Assembly: GCA_902702965.1 (NCBI GenBank)
Contig: CACRXP010000306.1
Location: forward strand, 616,696-680,695
Direction of reading: 5' to 3'
Origin: Spirometra erinaceieuropaei
Lineage: Eukaryota; Platyhelminthes; Cestoda; Diphyllobothriidea; Diphyllobothriidae
DNA: 64,000 bases
The position numbers and the translations under genes were made by a program. A model generated the notes under the pieces. The model was not told where the DNA came from. It made no database searches and saw nothing but the letters and a program-made list of their open reading frames with translations. Of the stretch, positions 46,261 to 57,215 are shown piece after piece. Position 1 is the first letter of the stretch, and every line of letters starts with the position of its first letter.

Positions 46261-46779
46261 CAAAAATAGGAAAGAAGATTATGGGTGTCCAGGGAACTAT
46301 CATGAGATACTTTCTTAACGTTGATGAAAATCTTTTTGGCTAAGTGTTTGTAATATTTTCCCTGCCGGCATTCGAAGATTGTGCTCGGACATATCGCAGC
46401 AGAATGAGAAAAGACTATAGTCTTTTGGGGAATTTTTAACGACGAATGAGCAAAATAGGTAGTGGACTGAAGTGGCTACCTTGGGATTAACTACTACAAA
46501 GACTTAGAATTTTCCACTCTTATATGGAAAATATAGAGGAATGTGATCTTGGTTTCCTAACTCGTCAAAAGAATAAACTATGCAGCTAAATCGACCGTTT
46601 CTGAACCGGCACACGCGCTTTCAATTGGCGGTGAGCATCGAATACTTAAATGAACAAATTGTTCGCCCGATCAACATGCGCAGACACACTCAGAACGACA
46701 ACAACAGGCTTCTGTTTTGTTTGCACTGGAAAATGATTTTTCTCGCCAACACCGATAAGTCGTAATTAGTCCGAATAAA
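46261..46779. other. No recognisable gene
   Basis: Sequence between two reverse-transcriptase relics, probably the decayed tail of J4 and upstream part of J5. No readable motif. Confidence 0.4.
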
Positions 46780-47060
46780 ACCTGCCAACGCCCCTGGCCC
46801 AGACTGAATTCCTCCAATCTCCCTATGAGAATTGGCCAACGTATTGTGCGGATGGGTCTCGATGATATTCCACACGCCTATGGAAGAAGGCGGACTGACG
46901 GAAGAATGAAAAAGTACATTTTTCTCCCCGATCTATAAAGGAGGGTCCAGAGTGATGCCAGGAAACAATTGTCCCATCAACTCAACCGGTATTTTGCGCA
47001 AGGTCATGAAAAGACCCAATTAGTGGCATTTAAAAACGTATCTAGAGCAGAAAAACCTGT
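46780..47060 (+). pseudogene. LINE reverse transcriptase fragment (J5)
   Basis: Broken frames read NLPTPLAQTEFLQ (a decayed APGPDGIPP-like start), FSPIYKGGSRVMPGNNCPINSTGILRKVMKRP (about 46,920-47,010, spanning the conserved P.YKGG and N.RPI.LT motifs with substitutions). Only the first part of the reverse transcriptase is present before sequence of LINE copy D begins. Confidence 0.5.
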
Positions 47061-47099
47061 AATGTTCCGCCTAGTACGATGTTCGCCGTGGTCACTCAG

Positions 47100-49076
47100 G
47101 TCTTGCGAGCAGATTTACTCGCCTTCTATCAAAGTCACCGCCTTGTGCAACAGCTTCTGCTGGAGTTGCGGGACACCTGGACTGCTCGCAAGGTCGAAAA
47201 GATCTAAGGGTATACGGACGGCTACGAACAGAATTAACTCTTCGCCACGAGCAAGACTGTCTACAGTCCCATAGCCAACGGAACAGCTCCTCTTCTCGGC
47301 GCCAATGAGATAACCCTATTCATGAAGGAGGTGAAATATCTAAAGGGTTGGCCGAGCACTTCAGAAGCCTCATAAACCGTCCTTTCACTAACCTCGACGC
47401 CGCTGCTGGCCGACCGCCTTAAGTGGAGACCAACACTGACCTCGACCTCGACCCGCTCTCCGCTAAACCACCAGGGTCATGTAGCAACTCTCCAGGGATA
47501 AGCACCCCGATAGGACGCGATTCCTGCTGAGATTGACATGCACGGTGGCCACCACATTATGAATCATCTGACGGCGCTCTTCCAGGAAAAGTGGCATCAA
47601 GGATAAGTCCCGCAGGATTTCAAAGACGCCATAATCGTGCATCTCTATGCACGGAAAGGAAACCATCAGATCTGCGATGACCATGAAGGAATCTCACTGT
47701 CTAGCACTGCGGGAAAAATCATCGCTCTATTAATCCTCAATCATCTCAACAGATATCAGGAACGTGGACTTCTGCCAGAAGGCTAATGCGGCTTTGGCCG
47801 TTATCGCGGCACCACCAAAATGAACGTTACCGCCCGCAAGCTGCAGGAGTAGTGTCGGATGAGGCGGGTCCATCTCTGCTCTGCTTTCCTGAATGCCGAA
47901 GTACTGTGGAAAATCATGCCAAGATTCGGCTGTCCCGAACAATTCACACAGATGGTACGTCATCTGCACGATGGTATGATGGCGCGAGTCACGGACAACG
48001 CGGCTGTTTCAGAGGCATTCGAAGTGGCCAACGGAGTGAATCAGGGCTGCATCGTCAGGCCTACACCATTCAGTTTCATGTTCTTTGCCATGCTGATGGG
48101 CGCCTTCCTTGACGAACGCCCCCGGATCCGCGTCGCCTACGGAACGGACGGTCTAATCCTTAACCACTAGCGGATGCATTTCCTATCGCATGCATCCGAA
48201 ACATCCGTCCATGAGCTTCTCTTCGCTAACGACGGCACACTCAACAACACCTTCAAGGCGAGATATGCAAAGAAGCATGGACTTCTTCGCCACCGCCCGC
48301 GAAAACCTCAGTGTAATCATCAACATTAATCGCCAACCGATGCTGCCTACGTCGCACCTCAAATCAACGTAAACGGCGCTGAACTGTAAGCCGTGGAAAA
48401 CTTCGCCTACCTGGGCAGCACCCTCTTTTGCAACATCAAAATTGACGACGAATCGCGCCGCCGGATTTCCAAGGTCAGCCAAACCTTTAGCCGTCTGCGA
48501 AGCACAGTTTGAAATTAACACGGTCACCGCATCAACACTAACCTTAAGATGTGCAAAGCGGTCATCCTGCCGACGTCACTGTATGGAATAGAGACTTGGA
48601 CTGTATAGAAGAAGCAGGCGCGGGGATCCAACCACTTCCACCTCAGCTGTCTCCGACAGGTGTTGAGGCTAGTTGGCAAAACCGGGTACCCAACACGGAC
48701 ATACTGGAACGCTCGGGAGTCCTCAGCATCTACTTCATGCTGAGACAACTGCAACTGCGCTAGAGCGGCCATCTGATGCGCATGGACGATGAACGGTTAC
48801 CCAAGTGACTTTTCTATGGAGAATTCGCCACGGGTTCCCGCCGACAAGGACGTCAAGTCCGGCGCTACAAACATACCCTAAAGGCTTCCCCTAGGCGCCT
48901 GAAAATCGGCCCAGCCAACTGTACGGACCTCGCTCGGGGTCGACCGACCAGGCGGAGAGCAGTGAGGACCGGCGCGGCAATCTACGAAACCATCCGCATC
49001 ATCGCCGCCAATGTCAAACGCGAGGCTCGCAAACCTCAAATGCCCCCGCCTCGCAAATTCAACGCTCAACCACCTC
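47100..49076 (+). pseudogene. Decayed zinc-finger LINE, copy D (reverse transcriptase and thumb)
   Basis: Scattered frames match the copy at 42.2-45.2 kb throughout: LLELRDTWTARKVEK (about 47,160-47,200), DFKDAIIVHLYARKGNHQICDDHEGISL (about 47,618-47,700), GFGRYRGTT (47,791-47,817), FGCPEQFTQMV then GVNQGC (48,035-48,052), and VHELLFANDGTLN (48,207-48,245). The catalytic box reads FAND (48,222-48,233): one catalytic aspartate has become asparagine. FAYLGSTLFCNIKIDDE and LYGIETWTV follow. The copy ends abruptly near 49,076, before any zinc finger, where Penelope sequence begins. It lies on the opposite strand to the intact copy, and the two converge on the J4/J5 relics. Confidence 0.8.
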
Positions 49077-49280
49077 CAGCTTATTCATAATAGAAAGCAA
49101 TTCTTCAGCCACCTTGGTGTTTTCAACAATAGCAAAAACATCATCCACGTATCTTTTGTAGAGTGGCAGCATATTCAATTTCACAAATACTTTTTCTCCT
49201 AGATGACCCATTAAGATGTCAGCAAAGGTAGGGCCGAGAGGACTTCCCGTTGCCACTCCCTCCATTTGTCAATATAATTG
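49059..49280 (-). pseudogene. Penelope-like reverse transcriptase fragment 2
   Basis: The frame reads MEGVATGSPLGPTFADILMG (from about 49,265), then LYKRYVDDVFAIVENT with the YVDD box at 49,140-49,151, ending near 49,060. The wording is that of Penelope-like elements, but the protein is clearly different from the fragment at 24.2-25.1 kb, so it is a second family. The N-terminal side runs into the N gap. Confidence 0.8.
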
Positions 49281-49486
49281 NNNNNNNNNNNNNNNNNNNN
49301 NNNNNNNNNNNNNNNNNNNNNNNNNNNNNNNNNNNNNNNNNNNNNNNNNNNNNNNNNNNNNNNNNNNNNNNNNNNNNNNNNNNNNNNNNNNNNNNNNNNN
49401 NNNNNNNNNNNNNNNNNNNNNNNNNNNNNNNNNNNNNNNNNNNNNNNNNNNNNNNNNNNNNNNNNNNNNNNNNNNNNNNNNNNNNN
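49281..49486. other. Assembly gap (206 N)
   Basis: Unknown bases exactly between a Penelope fragment and the inner edge of the right arm. It hides the junction that would show whether the palindrome is real. Confidence 1.
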
Positions 49487-50345
49487 AGTCGATTAAGGCT
49501 ATGTGGACCGCGTGCCTGTCGTCGAGAGCTCGGGTCCAGCTCTGGAGAGATCGCAGCAAGTTTGTCGTGCAGGATCTTCCTTTCCAGAACCAATACTGGC
49601 ATTTCAAAAGCAGGCCATGAACTTTCAGGAAATGCATCAGTTCACTCTTTATGATCCTTTCCATAGCTTTGCAGAGAATACATGTCAAACTTATGGGCCT
49701 GTAATTTGTCGTCTATGTCCTGCTTCCTCCTTTGAATAGCGGAGTTATATGCGCCAGCTTCCAATCAATATGAAGTGTTCCAGTGTCAAGTGACGTTTGA
49801 AAGAGCATGGACAAAGGTACAGAAAGCTCACTGGCAAGTTCCCTGCGAAGTTTGGATGGAATCGCATTTGGTCCTGGCGACTTCGATTCGTTCAATGCCA
49901 CTAATTCTCTTCGGACAATGCCTTTTGAGAAGATTATATCACTTATGCTTGGGGTCAGCAGTTCTTCTGTGCAAGGAGAAAAGAACCTTGTCTCGTTTAT
50001 GTCGACTGATTAGGAAAACTGTGAAAAATACGCAGCTTTATCCTACTATCAGCCATCTCAACGCCATCAGTGGTCCTTATTAATGGAATTTGGTGCCTGT
50101 TCCTTGTACTTCGTCGGATGTAGCTGTAGAGTAATTTCGGGTTCTGCGTTGCTTTTTGTGGAGATTTCTTCTCCGATTCCCGCCGCGATTTTATAGGCAT
50201 GTTTCTCAGTTTGTTCCTCTGTGTGTTGTAGGTGTTGAAATACCCAACATGCCTAGTGACGCAGTATTTTCTCCACAATTTGTGCTTTCTGTTGGTCTTT
50301 TTCCTTAGGCTGCTATTTAGCCACCCAAAGCATTTAGCCACCCAG
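49487..50345 (-). pseudogene. CR1/Jockey-like LINE (J2), right copy, 5' part only
   Basis: Counterpart of 35,430-36,293. The linker frame (50,341-49,997) is open for 114 codons here, longer than on the left where a base change shifts it. SPGPNAIPSKLRRE (49,883-49,842) and HITPLFKGGSRT (49,748-49,713) follow. LLLKCQYWFWKGRSCTTNLL (about 49,605-49,546) is nearer to the family's usual GF.KGRS motif than the left copy. The N gap removes the rest. Confidence 0.8.
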
Positions 50346-50349
50346 TGCC

Positions 50350-50938
50350 ACTAAAGTTAACGTTCGAGGACGCAGCACGGTTTTACAATAATATTTAGGA
50401 CAAAAATACGAAAGCTCTAAAAATGTTTAATATAATAAAACGATTCGGTGGTGTCTGTGCAGAGGGGGACAAAAGTGCAATGCAATTATTAAACATTTTG
50501 CGCATTGGCAATTCCCGTATTAGGTTTATGTACATAGGCCTGGTTCAGGTACGCTGTTACTTCTGTCTGGAAATTTTTTGGCCCAGTGACGTTAGTAGTA
50601 AATTTGAAAGTTTTTCATTACTGACAATATTTAAAAATATAAAAAGTATATATTTTGCATAAATTTTGCAAGTGTCAGTAGTAAGAAGCTCACTCTCCGT
50701 CCACAGCATGCTCAACGTTATCCTTATGACCTGTTTTTTACAGGCGGGCATACATACATTTTCTTGAGGGCATCTGTAAATAGCTGATTAAGCTGGTGCC
50801 AGTCGGATCCCTGATCAAATTTCTACCCGATGAAAACTTCTGTATTGCGGGCATTAGATGAACAAATAAAGCATGCCTTACGTAGAACAAAGACATATAC
50901 GACGGATCGGTAGAACGCGCACTTGTATTATTGCCTCC
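50350..50938. other. AT-rich flank between LINE J2 and BEL/Pao, right copy
   Basis: Reverse complement of 34,843-35,425. No recognised gene. Confidence 0.5.
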
Positions 50939-51265
50939 TGTAGAATTCCTTGTCAGACGAGTGACGAGTATAAGCCAAAATAGATTTCGGTGTTTATACG
51001 GTACTATTGATAGAATAACGTAATAATGAAAAAACCTACAAACATCAACAATGGATAACCTTAACAAAGAATTTCTTTGTTACTGTTCGAGCAAACCGAA
51101 TTTTTAGCTCGAGGTCAGAATACAAAACATGTTAATTGAAAGAACGCCGCTCACGCACGAAAAAGGGTTAAAAAAGGGGAAGAGGAATGTCGACAGGGGC
51201 CAAATGTGGAAGCATTTGAGAGGAGGGCGTAAAGAATTCCAAGCGTTGAGTAGCTGGATACAATA
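50939..51265 (-). repeat. 3' LTR, BEL/Pao right copy
   Basis: 327 bp, ends ...CA at 50,939. Its first bases are TATTGTATCC, with the same altered second base as the left 3' LTR. Confidence 0.95.
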
Positions 51266-51338
51266 CCGTCCGCCAATTCGCCACGTCCGGCTCTTGTAAA
51301 CGACCTACGTGTTTAGAGGTATACGGCTGCTCTGACCC

Positions 51339-51900
51339 TCAAGTAGACAAATCTTTCTGACGTCCCTTTTTTAAGAGATGGCCCACCGTTCTAATGCATA
51401 TCGTCCTAACGAGGCCGTCGCGACTCCTTTCACACGTATCTATTGCTCCCAACGGCCAATTCTCACGAGGTGTGCGCTCTCCAAGAACTAAAACAACATC
51501 ACCTGGTTTCAGTTTCGCGGCTTCTCTTGTCCATTTTGTTCTTTTCTGCAGACTTGGGAGATACTCTTTTACCCATCGTCTCCAGAACGCGCCAGCGAGG
51601 TAATGCACTTGTTTCCATCCAACGTGGTACCGTGCCACCAATTTGTTACCGCAAAGCAGCACTGGACAGTTCCTCATCAACAATAAGCCATTCGGGGTAA
51701 GCGTTCCAATTCGTCGCTGTCTGATGTTAGCGGGACAAGCGGTCTATTACTTAATATACGTTCAGCCTGCACGAAGAGGGTGCATAGCTGTTCGTCAGTT
51801 AGGGACTGCTCCCTACAGAGAGCAAGAAGAATCCGTCGTAGAGACCTGATCATTCGTTCCCATATGCCTCCCCGATGTCTGGCAGCGGGTGGGTTAAAAT
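51339..51900 (-). pseudogene. BEL/Pao pol C-terminal domain, right copy
   Basis: The frame 51,683-51,339 (114 codons) covers WKQVHYLAGAFWRRWVKEYL, then LKPGDVVLVLGERTPRENWPLGAI, the C-terminal domain of BEL/Pao pol (DUF5641 type). The end differs from the left: a shift near 51,370 changes the last residues. The upstream part of the domain lies in another frame. Confidence 0.75.
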
Positions 51901-51901
51901 G

Positions 51902-52805
51902 TCACTGTATCTCTAGAGTTAGCAGTTGATCCGACACGCTCTTTTGGTTCCAATTGTGTAAGTCCTTTCGGAGTTCTGCTACCACTCCAATTAAATTGGT
52001 TTCGTTGTCACTGTAGATGTCAATGGGACGCCCGCGTCTACTCACGAATCTCATCAAACAATAAACAAAAGAATTCGTGGACAGGCTGGCGGCTATCTCA
52101 AGATGAACGGCTCTCGTCTGTAAGCAGCTAAACACAACCATAGCGTTTCTTCGAAGATCGTCCGCGTTTGACCATCAACGGGCGAAAATAGTCCACCCCA
52201 ACGCACTTGAAAGGATACCAATCGACTTCTGTTCTATTTAAGGGAAGCGGGGACATCATCTGCCCCTGAAGTTGTCCAACTTTACGTCTGCAAAGTAAAC
52301 ATTTACCGATGACACGTTTGACAGAAGCGGTTCCTTTTAGAATCCAGAATTTTTGACGGACTGCACCTAGAACTTGGTCTGTCCCACAATGGCCTTCCAA
52401 TTCATGAAAGTAATGTATGATTAATTCCGCCACTGGATGATGGTATGGGAAGACTGACGGGTGTTTTATCGATGCACAAAAATTTGAGGAGTTCAGGCGA
52501 CCACCAACACGCATTACTCCTTCAATCAAAACCGGACATAACTTTCTTAGGCCAATATTTCTCACGGAATTTATTTACTGGTAATCTGCTGGTGTAGACA
52601 GCAGAATATCAAATTCTTCTGAAAAGTGCTTCCTTTGTATAAACTTTATCAAGCTAATGCTAGCCTGGCGCATTTTGGATAATCGGATAGAACCTAACAT
52701 CAGCGTCTCCTTAGGTGCCTTGCCAGTGGTGACTCTGACGTACTGCTTGAAACGCAGAAGCCAGACCACAGCCCTTTGTAGCCTTGTCCAACTTGAAAAA
52801 CGCAT
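51902..52805 (-). pseudogene. BEL/Pao integrase, right copy (active-site residues kept)
   Basis: It is read in three frames: 52,805-52,575, 52,565-52,128 and 52,141-51,902. HELEGHCGTDQVLGAV then CLLCRRKVG is the HHCC zinc head. VDYF has its aspartate at 52,191-52,193, and YSDNETN its aspartate at 52,007-52,009; the left copy has lost both. The third acidic residue (WERM) follows near 51,860. A stop after ADYQ (about 52,575) and a shift near 52,135 break it, so it has active-site residues but no continuous frame. Confidence 0.85.
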
Positions 52806-52834
52806 GACTAATTCGTCTAAACCATCACATTGAT

Positions 52835-53573
52835 TTAATAATGAACTTGGGCTGTTGTCCTTTTGAATTCCAAGTCTTCAGGTTGTCCTACTGGAGGTTG
52901 TACACGCCATTCGCCTTCAGGTTGAACTAAAAATTCCGGACCGTCCAACCATCTGCGTACCAGCGCAAAGTTGCACGTACCTCGAGAAGCAATGTCTGCT
53001 GGGTTGACGTCCGAACTCACGTATCTCCACTGAGAGGTCGCAGACAGATCATGTATAACCGTCAGTCGGTTGGCCACAAATGTGCAGAACCTGGTCGATT
53101 CATTGTGTATATAATCAAGAACTATCATAGAATCGGTCCAGAACGTTATTGTTTGGAAGTAACCATAAGTGCTTGAGCGGATGAGATCAGCCATGCGAAC
53201 CGCCAGAGTAGCAGCTGTCAACTCTAAACGTGGTATAGAGACGGCTTTGAGGGGGCAACACGAGCTTTCGAATAAACAAGCGAACAATGAGATTTCCTGT
53301 GTCGTTAATAAAGCGAGCATATGCTACTGCACTGTATGCTGCTTCCGAGACATCGCAAAACACGGGTATTTCGGCTCGCATCGAATCACTGATATCTTTG
53401 GACTTTAGACATCGGCCCAGCCGAAAAGTCTTCGGGCTCCGTAAATTAGAGATCCAGTTTTCCAAACGAGAGCTCTCGATGCCAGATAGTTGTCCATCCC
53501 AATTCAGTCCGTTTTTGCATAAGGATTGCAGTAAACGCTTCTCTGATATCAGCCAAAGCGAAACGAAGCCCAT
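52835..53573 (-). pseudogene. BEL/Pao RNase H region, right copy
   Basis: It is read in two overlapping frames, 53,573-53,187 and 53,320-52,835. VFCDVSEAAYSAVAYARF, IPRLELTAATLAVRMADLI and FWTDSMIVLDYIHN are the RNase H aspartate/glutamate motifs. The second frame is open for 161 codons through SSDVNPADIASRG, where the left copy has a stop. Confidence 0.8.
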
Positions 53574-53639
53574 GGGTCATAAAGTGAGGACAAACAAGAC
53601 AAAATACCCTTACAAGTGGACAGTTTTGCGGGCATGTTG

Positions 53640-54560
53640 AAACTTATCATTAGAATATCGGAATGCGTATCCAACTGCAACCCCAAAGTTCATACAGTAG
53701 ATAGGGGGTTGACGGCAATATCTCACATACCAGAAGAACGTTCAGTCGCGCTAACGACCGAGAGTATACGCCGGTCATTAGAAGCCCAGCTCCGCATACG
53801 AAAGCCGCCTTGAGAGAGAAGTTTACAAATTTCGTCCACAAAACGTTTGGCGGAATCGACATCACATAACGAGACTAGACAATCATCAACGTATATACTC
53901 TAGTGAATTGCTTTGCAAACTGATGAAGAGTAAGATGAACCGAAACCTTTAACAGTTTTTCGCAACGCAAAGGGGGCACAAAATGGCGAAGAAGTCAATC
54001 CGAATGGGTGAGATGTCCACTGAAAATCAACTGGCTCTCCTTCAAGGTCGTCATTTTCCCACCACAAAAATTTCAGAGCAGGTCGATCAATCGGGTCCAC
54101 TTTCACTTGCAGGAACATTTCCTATATATCAGCTGACATTGCAATACGCTCAAGTCGGAAACCCATCAACACACTTACTAGCTTAGCGTTTAAGGTCAGG
54201 TCCTTGGTATAGATTATCATTCAGAGACACGCCCTGACACTTGGCAGCACAGTCAAATACAATACGAATTTTTTCTGGTTTTCGGGGGTGGACAACGGTG
54301 TGGTGTGGGAAGTACAAGTGCCTCGTAACTAAAACGCTTTGTTGCCGTCAACTTGCTCGATCTATCCCTTCTCCAGGTACGAACGGAATGTTTGCTCATA
54401 TTTCCGAAGTAATTCGGGATCTCGACCCAACTCACTCTTGAGATAGATTAGTCGTTTACGCGCCAACTGAAAATTGTACGGTGAATTCAGCGTACTGTTT
54501 CGCCAAAGGAGTAGCAGTCCGTAATGCCCTTTTATGATAGTAACGGAGGATCGCAAGTAG
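53640..54560 (-). pseudogene. BEL/Pao reverse transcriptase, right copy
   Basis: Counterpart of 31,240-32,130. MFLQVKVDPIDRPALKFLWW (from 54,118) follows a shared stop in the first palm motif. SHPFGLTSSPFCAPFALRK keeps an arginine where the left has a stop. YVDD is at 53,882-53,893. Confidence 0.8.
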
Positions 54561-54792
54561 CCAGTACCCGTTTGTCCTCCAATGAGTGACTCGCAGTCGT
54601 TGTTGAAGTGTCCGAAAACTCCGAGTCGTATAGCTTCTTTATGCTGTGCGTCACATCCTTTTCTTAATTTATAATGCAGTGACAGACAGCGTTCTGTTTT
54701 TGCCCGCCACGCGAAGACCCAAGCAGCATCCAGCTCAGCAGTGTTTTAACGGCGAACGGTTCCCTTTTGCCACCCAGACGTTGGTCGAGTAC

Positions 54793-55572
54793 CTAATGAG
54801 CTTCCGCGATATCATTCTCCATGAGTATGCCAACCTCGCAATTAGTGAGCACGTCGAACATTATACCGCTCAGGTGTGGCCACGAAGAGGCTATCCTTTT
54901 AATTGTCGATTCTGTACGAAGTGGTAAGTCTTCGACCACCAAAGCCCTTTCAATCTCAACTGACTCGGTTCCATTCATGGGCAGCACCCTTAGACTTCTG
55001 ACTTCCGAGTTACATTTGATTGAACCGCCTAAGGTGCTTATTGTCAATGTTGTTGACGTTGTTAACACTCCATTTCCAACGAGAAACTGTCGTTTAATCA
55101 GAGTGAAATTCAAGCCACTATCCAAAAATGCGTGAGTTTCGACGATTCCTGTCGGAGTTGCCAACTTGACAGGAATAACCCCCAGTTGTGATGGTACATG
55201 CGTAATTCCAGTCAGGGCACAAAACCCTTCATCATGTAATGTTTGTTGATTATTTTCCGATGATATTACACGCAAAAGCGTATGATGTCGTTTTTTGCAC
55301 CCGGAATGACCGCAAAGTTCTCTGGAGCTGCACACCTTGGCAAAATGCGTATTACCAAGACAAACAAAACACACTTTGTGTTGCCGCAGACAATTCCATC
55401 GATCTGCGGCACCCATTGAAATTAAACGTGGGCAATTTGTCACTTCATGTGCCTGAGAACATATGTAACATGGCCGCCGATCTGGTTCGACACTCGAAAT
55501 GGCAAAATTGTTAAGGTTCTCCCGTTTTGCTATGGGCTGTTGAAGTAAAGGGCTGTTGAGAGCGCTTGCCAT
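54793..55572 (-). pseudogene. BEL/Pao pol start: zinc knuckles and aspartic protease, right copy
   Basis: Open for 259 codons. Residues 35-55 hold CYICSQAHEVTNC, then CFVCLGNTHFAKVC and CGHSGCKKRHH follow as zinc knuckles. HAFLDSGLNFTLI carries the protease DSG near residue 150. It overlaps the end of gag by 62 bases in a frame offset by one base, in both arms. The final stop after AEAH is also shared. Confidence 0.85.
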
Positions 55573-56557
55573 CCCTATCTCGAGATATTTGTCCGAAACG
55601 ACTTCTTGTTATCCTAGCTCGAGTATTTACGAATTCTGTGAGGTCTGCAAAACCCGGATCTCTACCATTCATAGATATTTTGTCGGCAACTCCAGCCCAT
55701 TGAATCTGCATAAAAAACGGTAAACAGCGCACTATTCGCTCAAGGACATTCAGCGATTGTTGGTTGGAAACGTATTTCATTTGTGTGAGCGCTATTTCAC
55801 AAGTTCTCATTTCTATGCACAAATCTGAAAGTGCTTTCGCAGTCTGGTTAACTTGGCGTGCCTGTCTAAAGATACCGTCCAGAAGAGCATTAGCCACTGC
55901 ATGTGGCTGTCCAAATAATTCGCATAATATTTCCCGTGCTCTTGAGTAAGCCAAAGGTGAGGAAAGCATGATGTCCTCTTCTATGGCCGCTCTCGTGTCT
56001 CCTCTGCAACAGTGAATCAAGTACATCATCCTCTGTCCAGCATCTTCAACTTTGCTCTCTACGTACACTTTAAACTGTCGTATACACTTCCAATAATGAA
56101 CTGGATTCCGGTCAAACCAGGACAACTCAACCTTGGGCAGTTCTAGACTGACAGCTGGCAGCCTCGTAGCGCCACGTTGACAACGATTACTCCCTAAAGA
56201 AGAAATTTCATTCAATGTGCATCGTTTCAAATATCCCGCGACATGCGCGACGGAATCCACGGGTTGACGGTCGTCATCGGACATCTCTTCATCGGTCTCT
56301 ACCTCTATTCTTGTAAGCTCGGTCCTTCTCTCGGCATCAAACGTAGCCTATTGGAGTTCGACCTCACGTTTAACTCGCCACTCTTCTATTTCGGCTATTT
56401 TTAAGGCTTTAACAGTTTTACAGGAACTACGACTACTAATTGAAACGTACTTACAAGAGCCGGACTGGACGTCTTTCTTCAGCTCTCCTTGTCCTTCGAG
56501 GGCACTTGGTTTGCCTAGTCCGAGAGACTGTTCCGTACCGTCCGATTCATTCTTCAT
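55511..56557 (-). pseudogene. BEL/Pao gag-like protein, right copy (one early stop)
   Basis: It starts at MKNESDG (56,557). A TAG at 56,345-56,347 replaces the tryptophan codon kept on the left. From about 56,284 the frame is open for 257 codons to 55,511, through LPKVELSWFDRNPVHYW, CCRGDTRAAIEE, ELFGQPHAVANALL and AGVADKISMNGRDPGF, the usual gag (DUF1759-type) region. It lacks about 22 bases present on the left (29,585-29,606), which alters a short stretch before LPAVSLELP. The residue at the left-arm stop is glutamine here. Confidence 0.85.
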
Positions 56558-56617
56558 GGAACGTGTTTGCAGTTGATGAAACTGATTTCCTCCAATTTAT
56601 GGTACGCTGTTGAGTAC

Positions 56618-56945
56618 TGTAGAATTCCTTGCCAGACGAGTGACGCGTATAAGCCAAAACAGATTTCGGTGTTTATACGGTACTGTTGATAGAATAGCGT
56701 AATAATGAAAAAAACGTACAAATATCAACAATGGATACCCTTGACAAAGAAGTCCTTTGTTACCGTTCGAGCAAATCGACTTTTTAGCTCGAGGTCAGAA
56801 TACAAAACTAGTTAATCATAAGAACGCCGCTCTTGCTCGAAAAAGGATTTAAAAAGGGGAAGAGGAATGTCAACAGGGGCCAAATGTGGAAGCATTTGAG
56901 AGGAGGACGTGGAGAATTCCAAGTGTTGACTAGCTGGATACAACA
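56618..56945 (-). repeat. 5' LTR, BEL/Pao right copy
   Basis: 328 bp, TGTTGTATCC at 56,945 downward, ending TTCTACA at 56,618. By eye it differs from the left 5' LTR at about 15 positions. Confidence 0.95.
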
Positions 56946-57215
56946 CCTCCCGTGGACTATTAGATGTTGTTATTCATTCAGAACGTTATGCGCTAAACAT
57001 CCGATTATCGAAGGTACCCGCTTGGTCTCCACCGAACGTTGAAATGTATGCAATTTATCCTGTAACTTTTTGCAAGCAAAGTCGTTTGTCATCTGCTGTT
57101 TTAAGGCGCCATCCAGGCCGTTTAGAGCACAAAGCAGCTAGTAAAAAGGATGAAGGAGTGTTGGCAGGGCAGAGATCCCGTGCGCCCAAATGCGTGGCAG
57201 AGCTAAAACTGGCGT

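Larger units (their letters stand above)
50934..56950 (-). mobile_element. BEL/Pao LTR retrotransposon, right copy, with matching 5-bp target duplications
   Basis: The element (50,939-56,945) is bounded by CCTCC at 50,934-50,938 and at 56,946-56,950 (GGAGG on the element strand). That is a perfect 5-bp target duplication, as expected of BEL/Pao. LTRs are 50,939-51,265 and 56,618-56,945. This copy is better kept than the left: gag is open for 257 codons, the protease frame for 259, and all visible DDE integrase residues remain. It still has a stop early in gag, a stop in the reverse transcriptase and a frame change between gag and pol, so it is not autonomous. Confidence 0.95.

Noticed and set aside
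49216..49688. Several frames across the second N gap
   Set aside because: They are open only because N cannot encode a stop. The real content is a Penelope fragment on one side and LINE J2 on the other.
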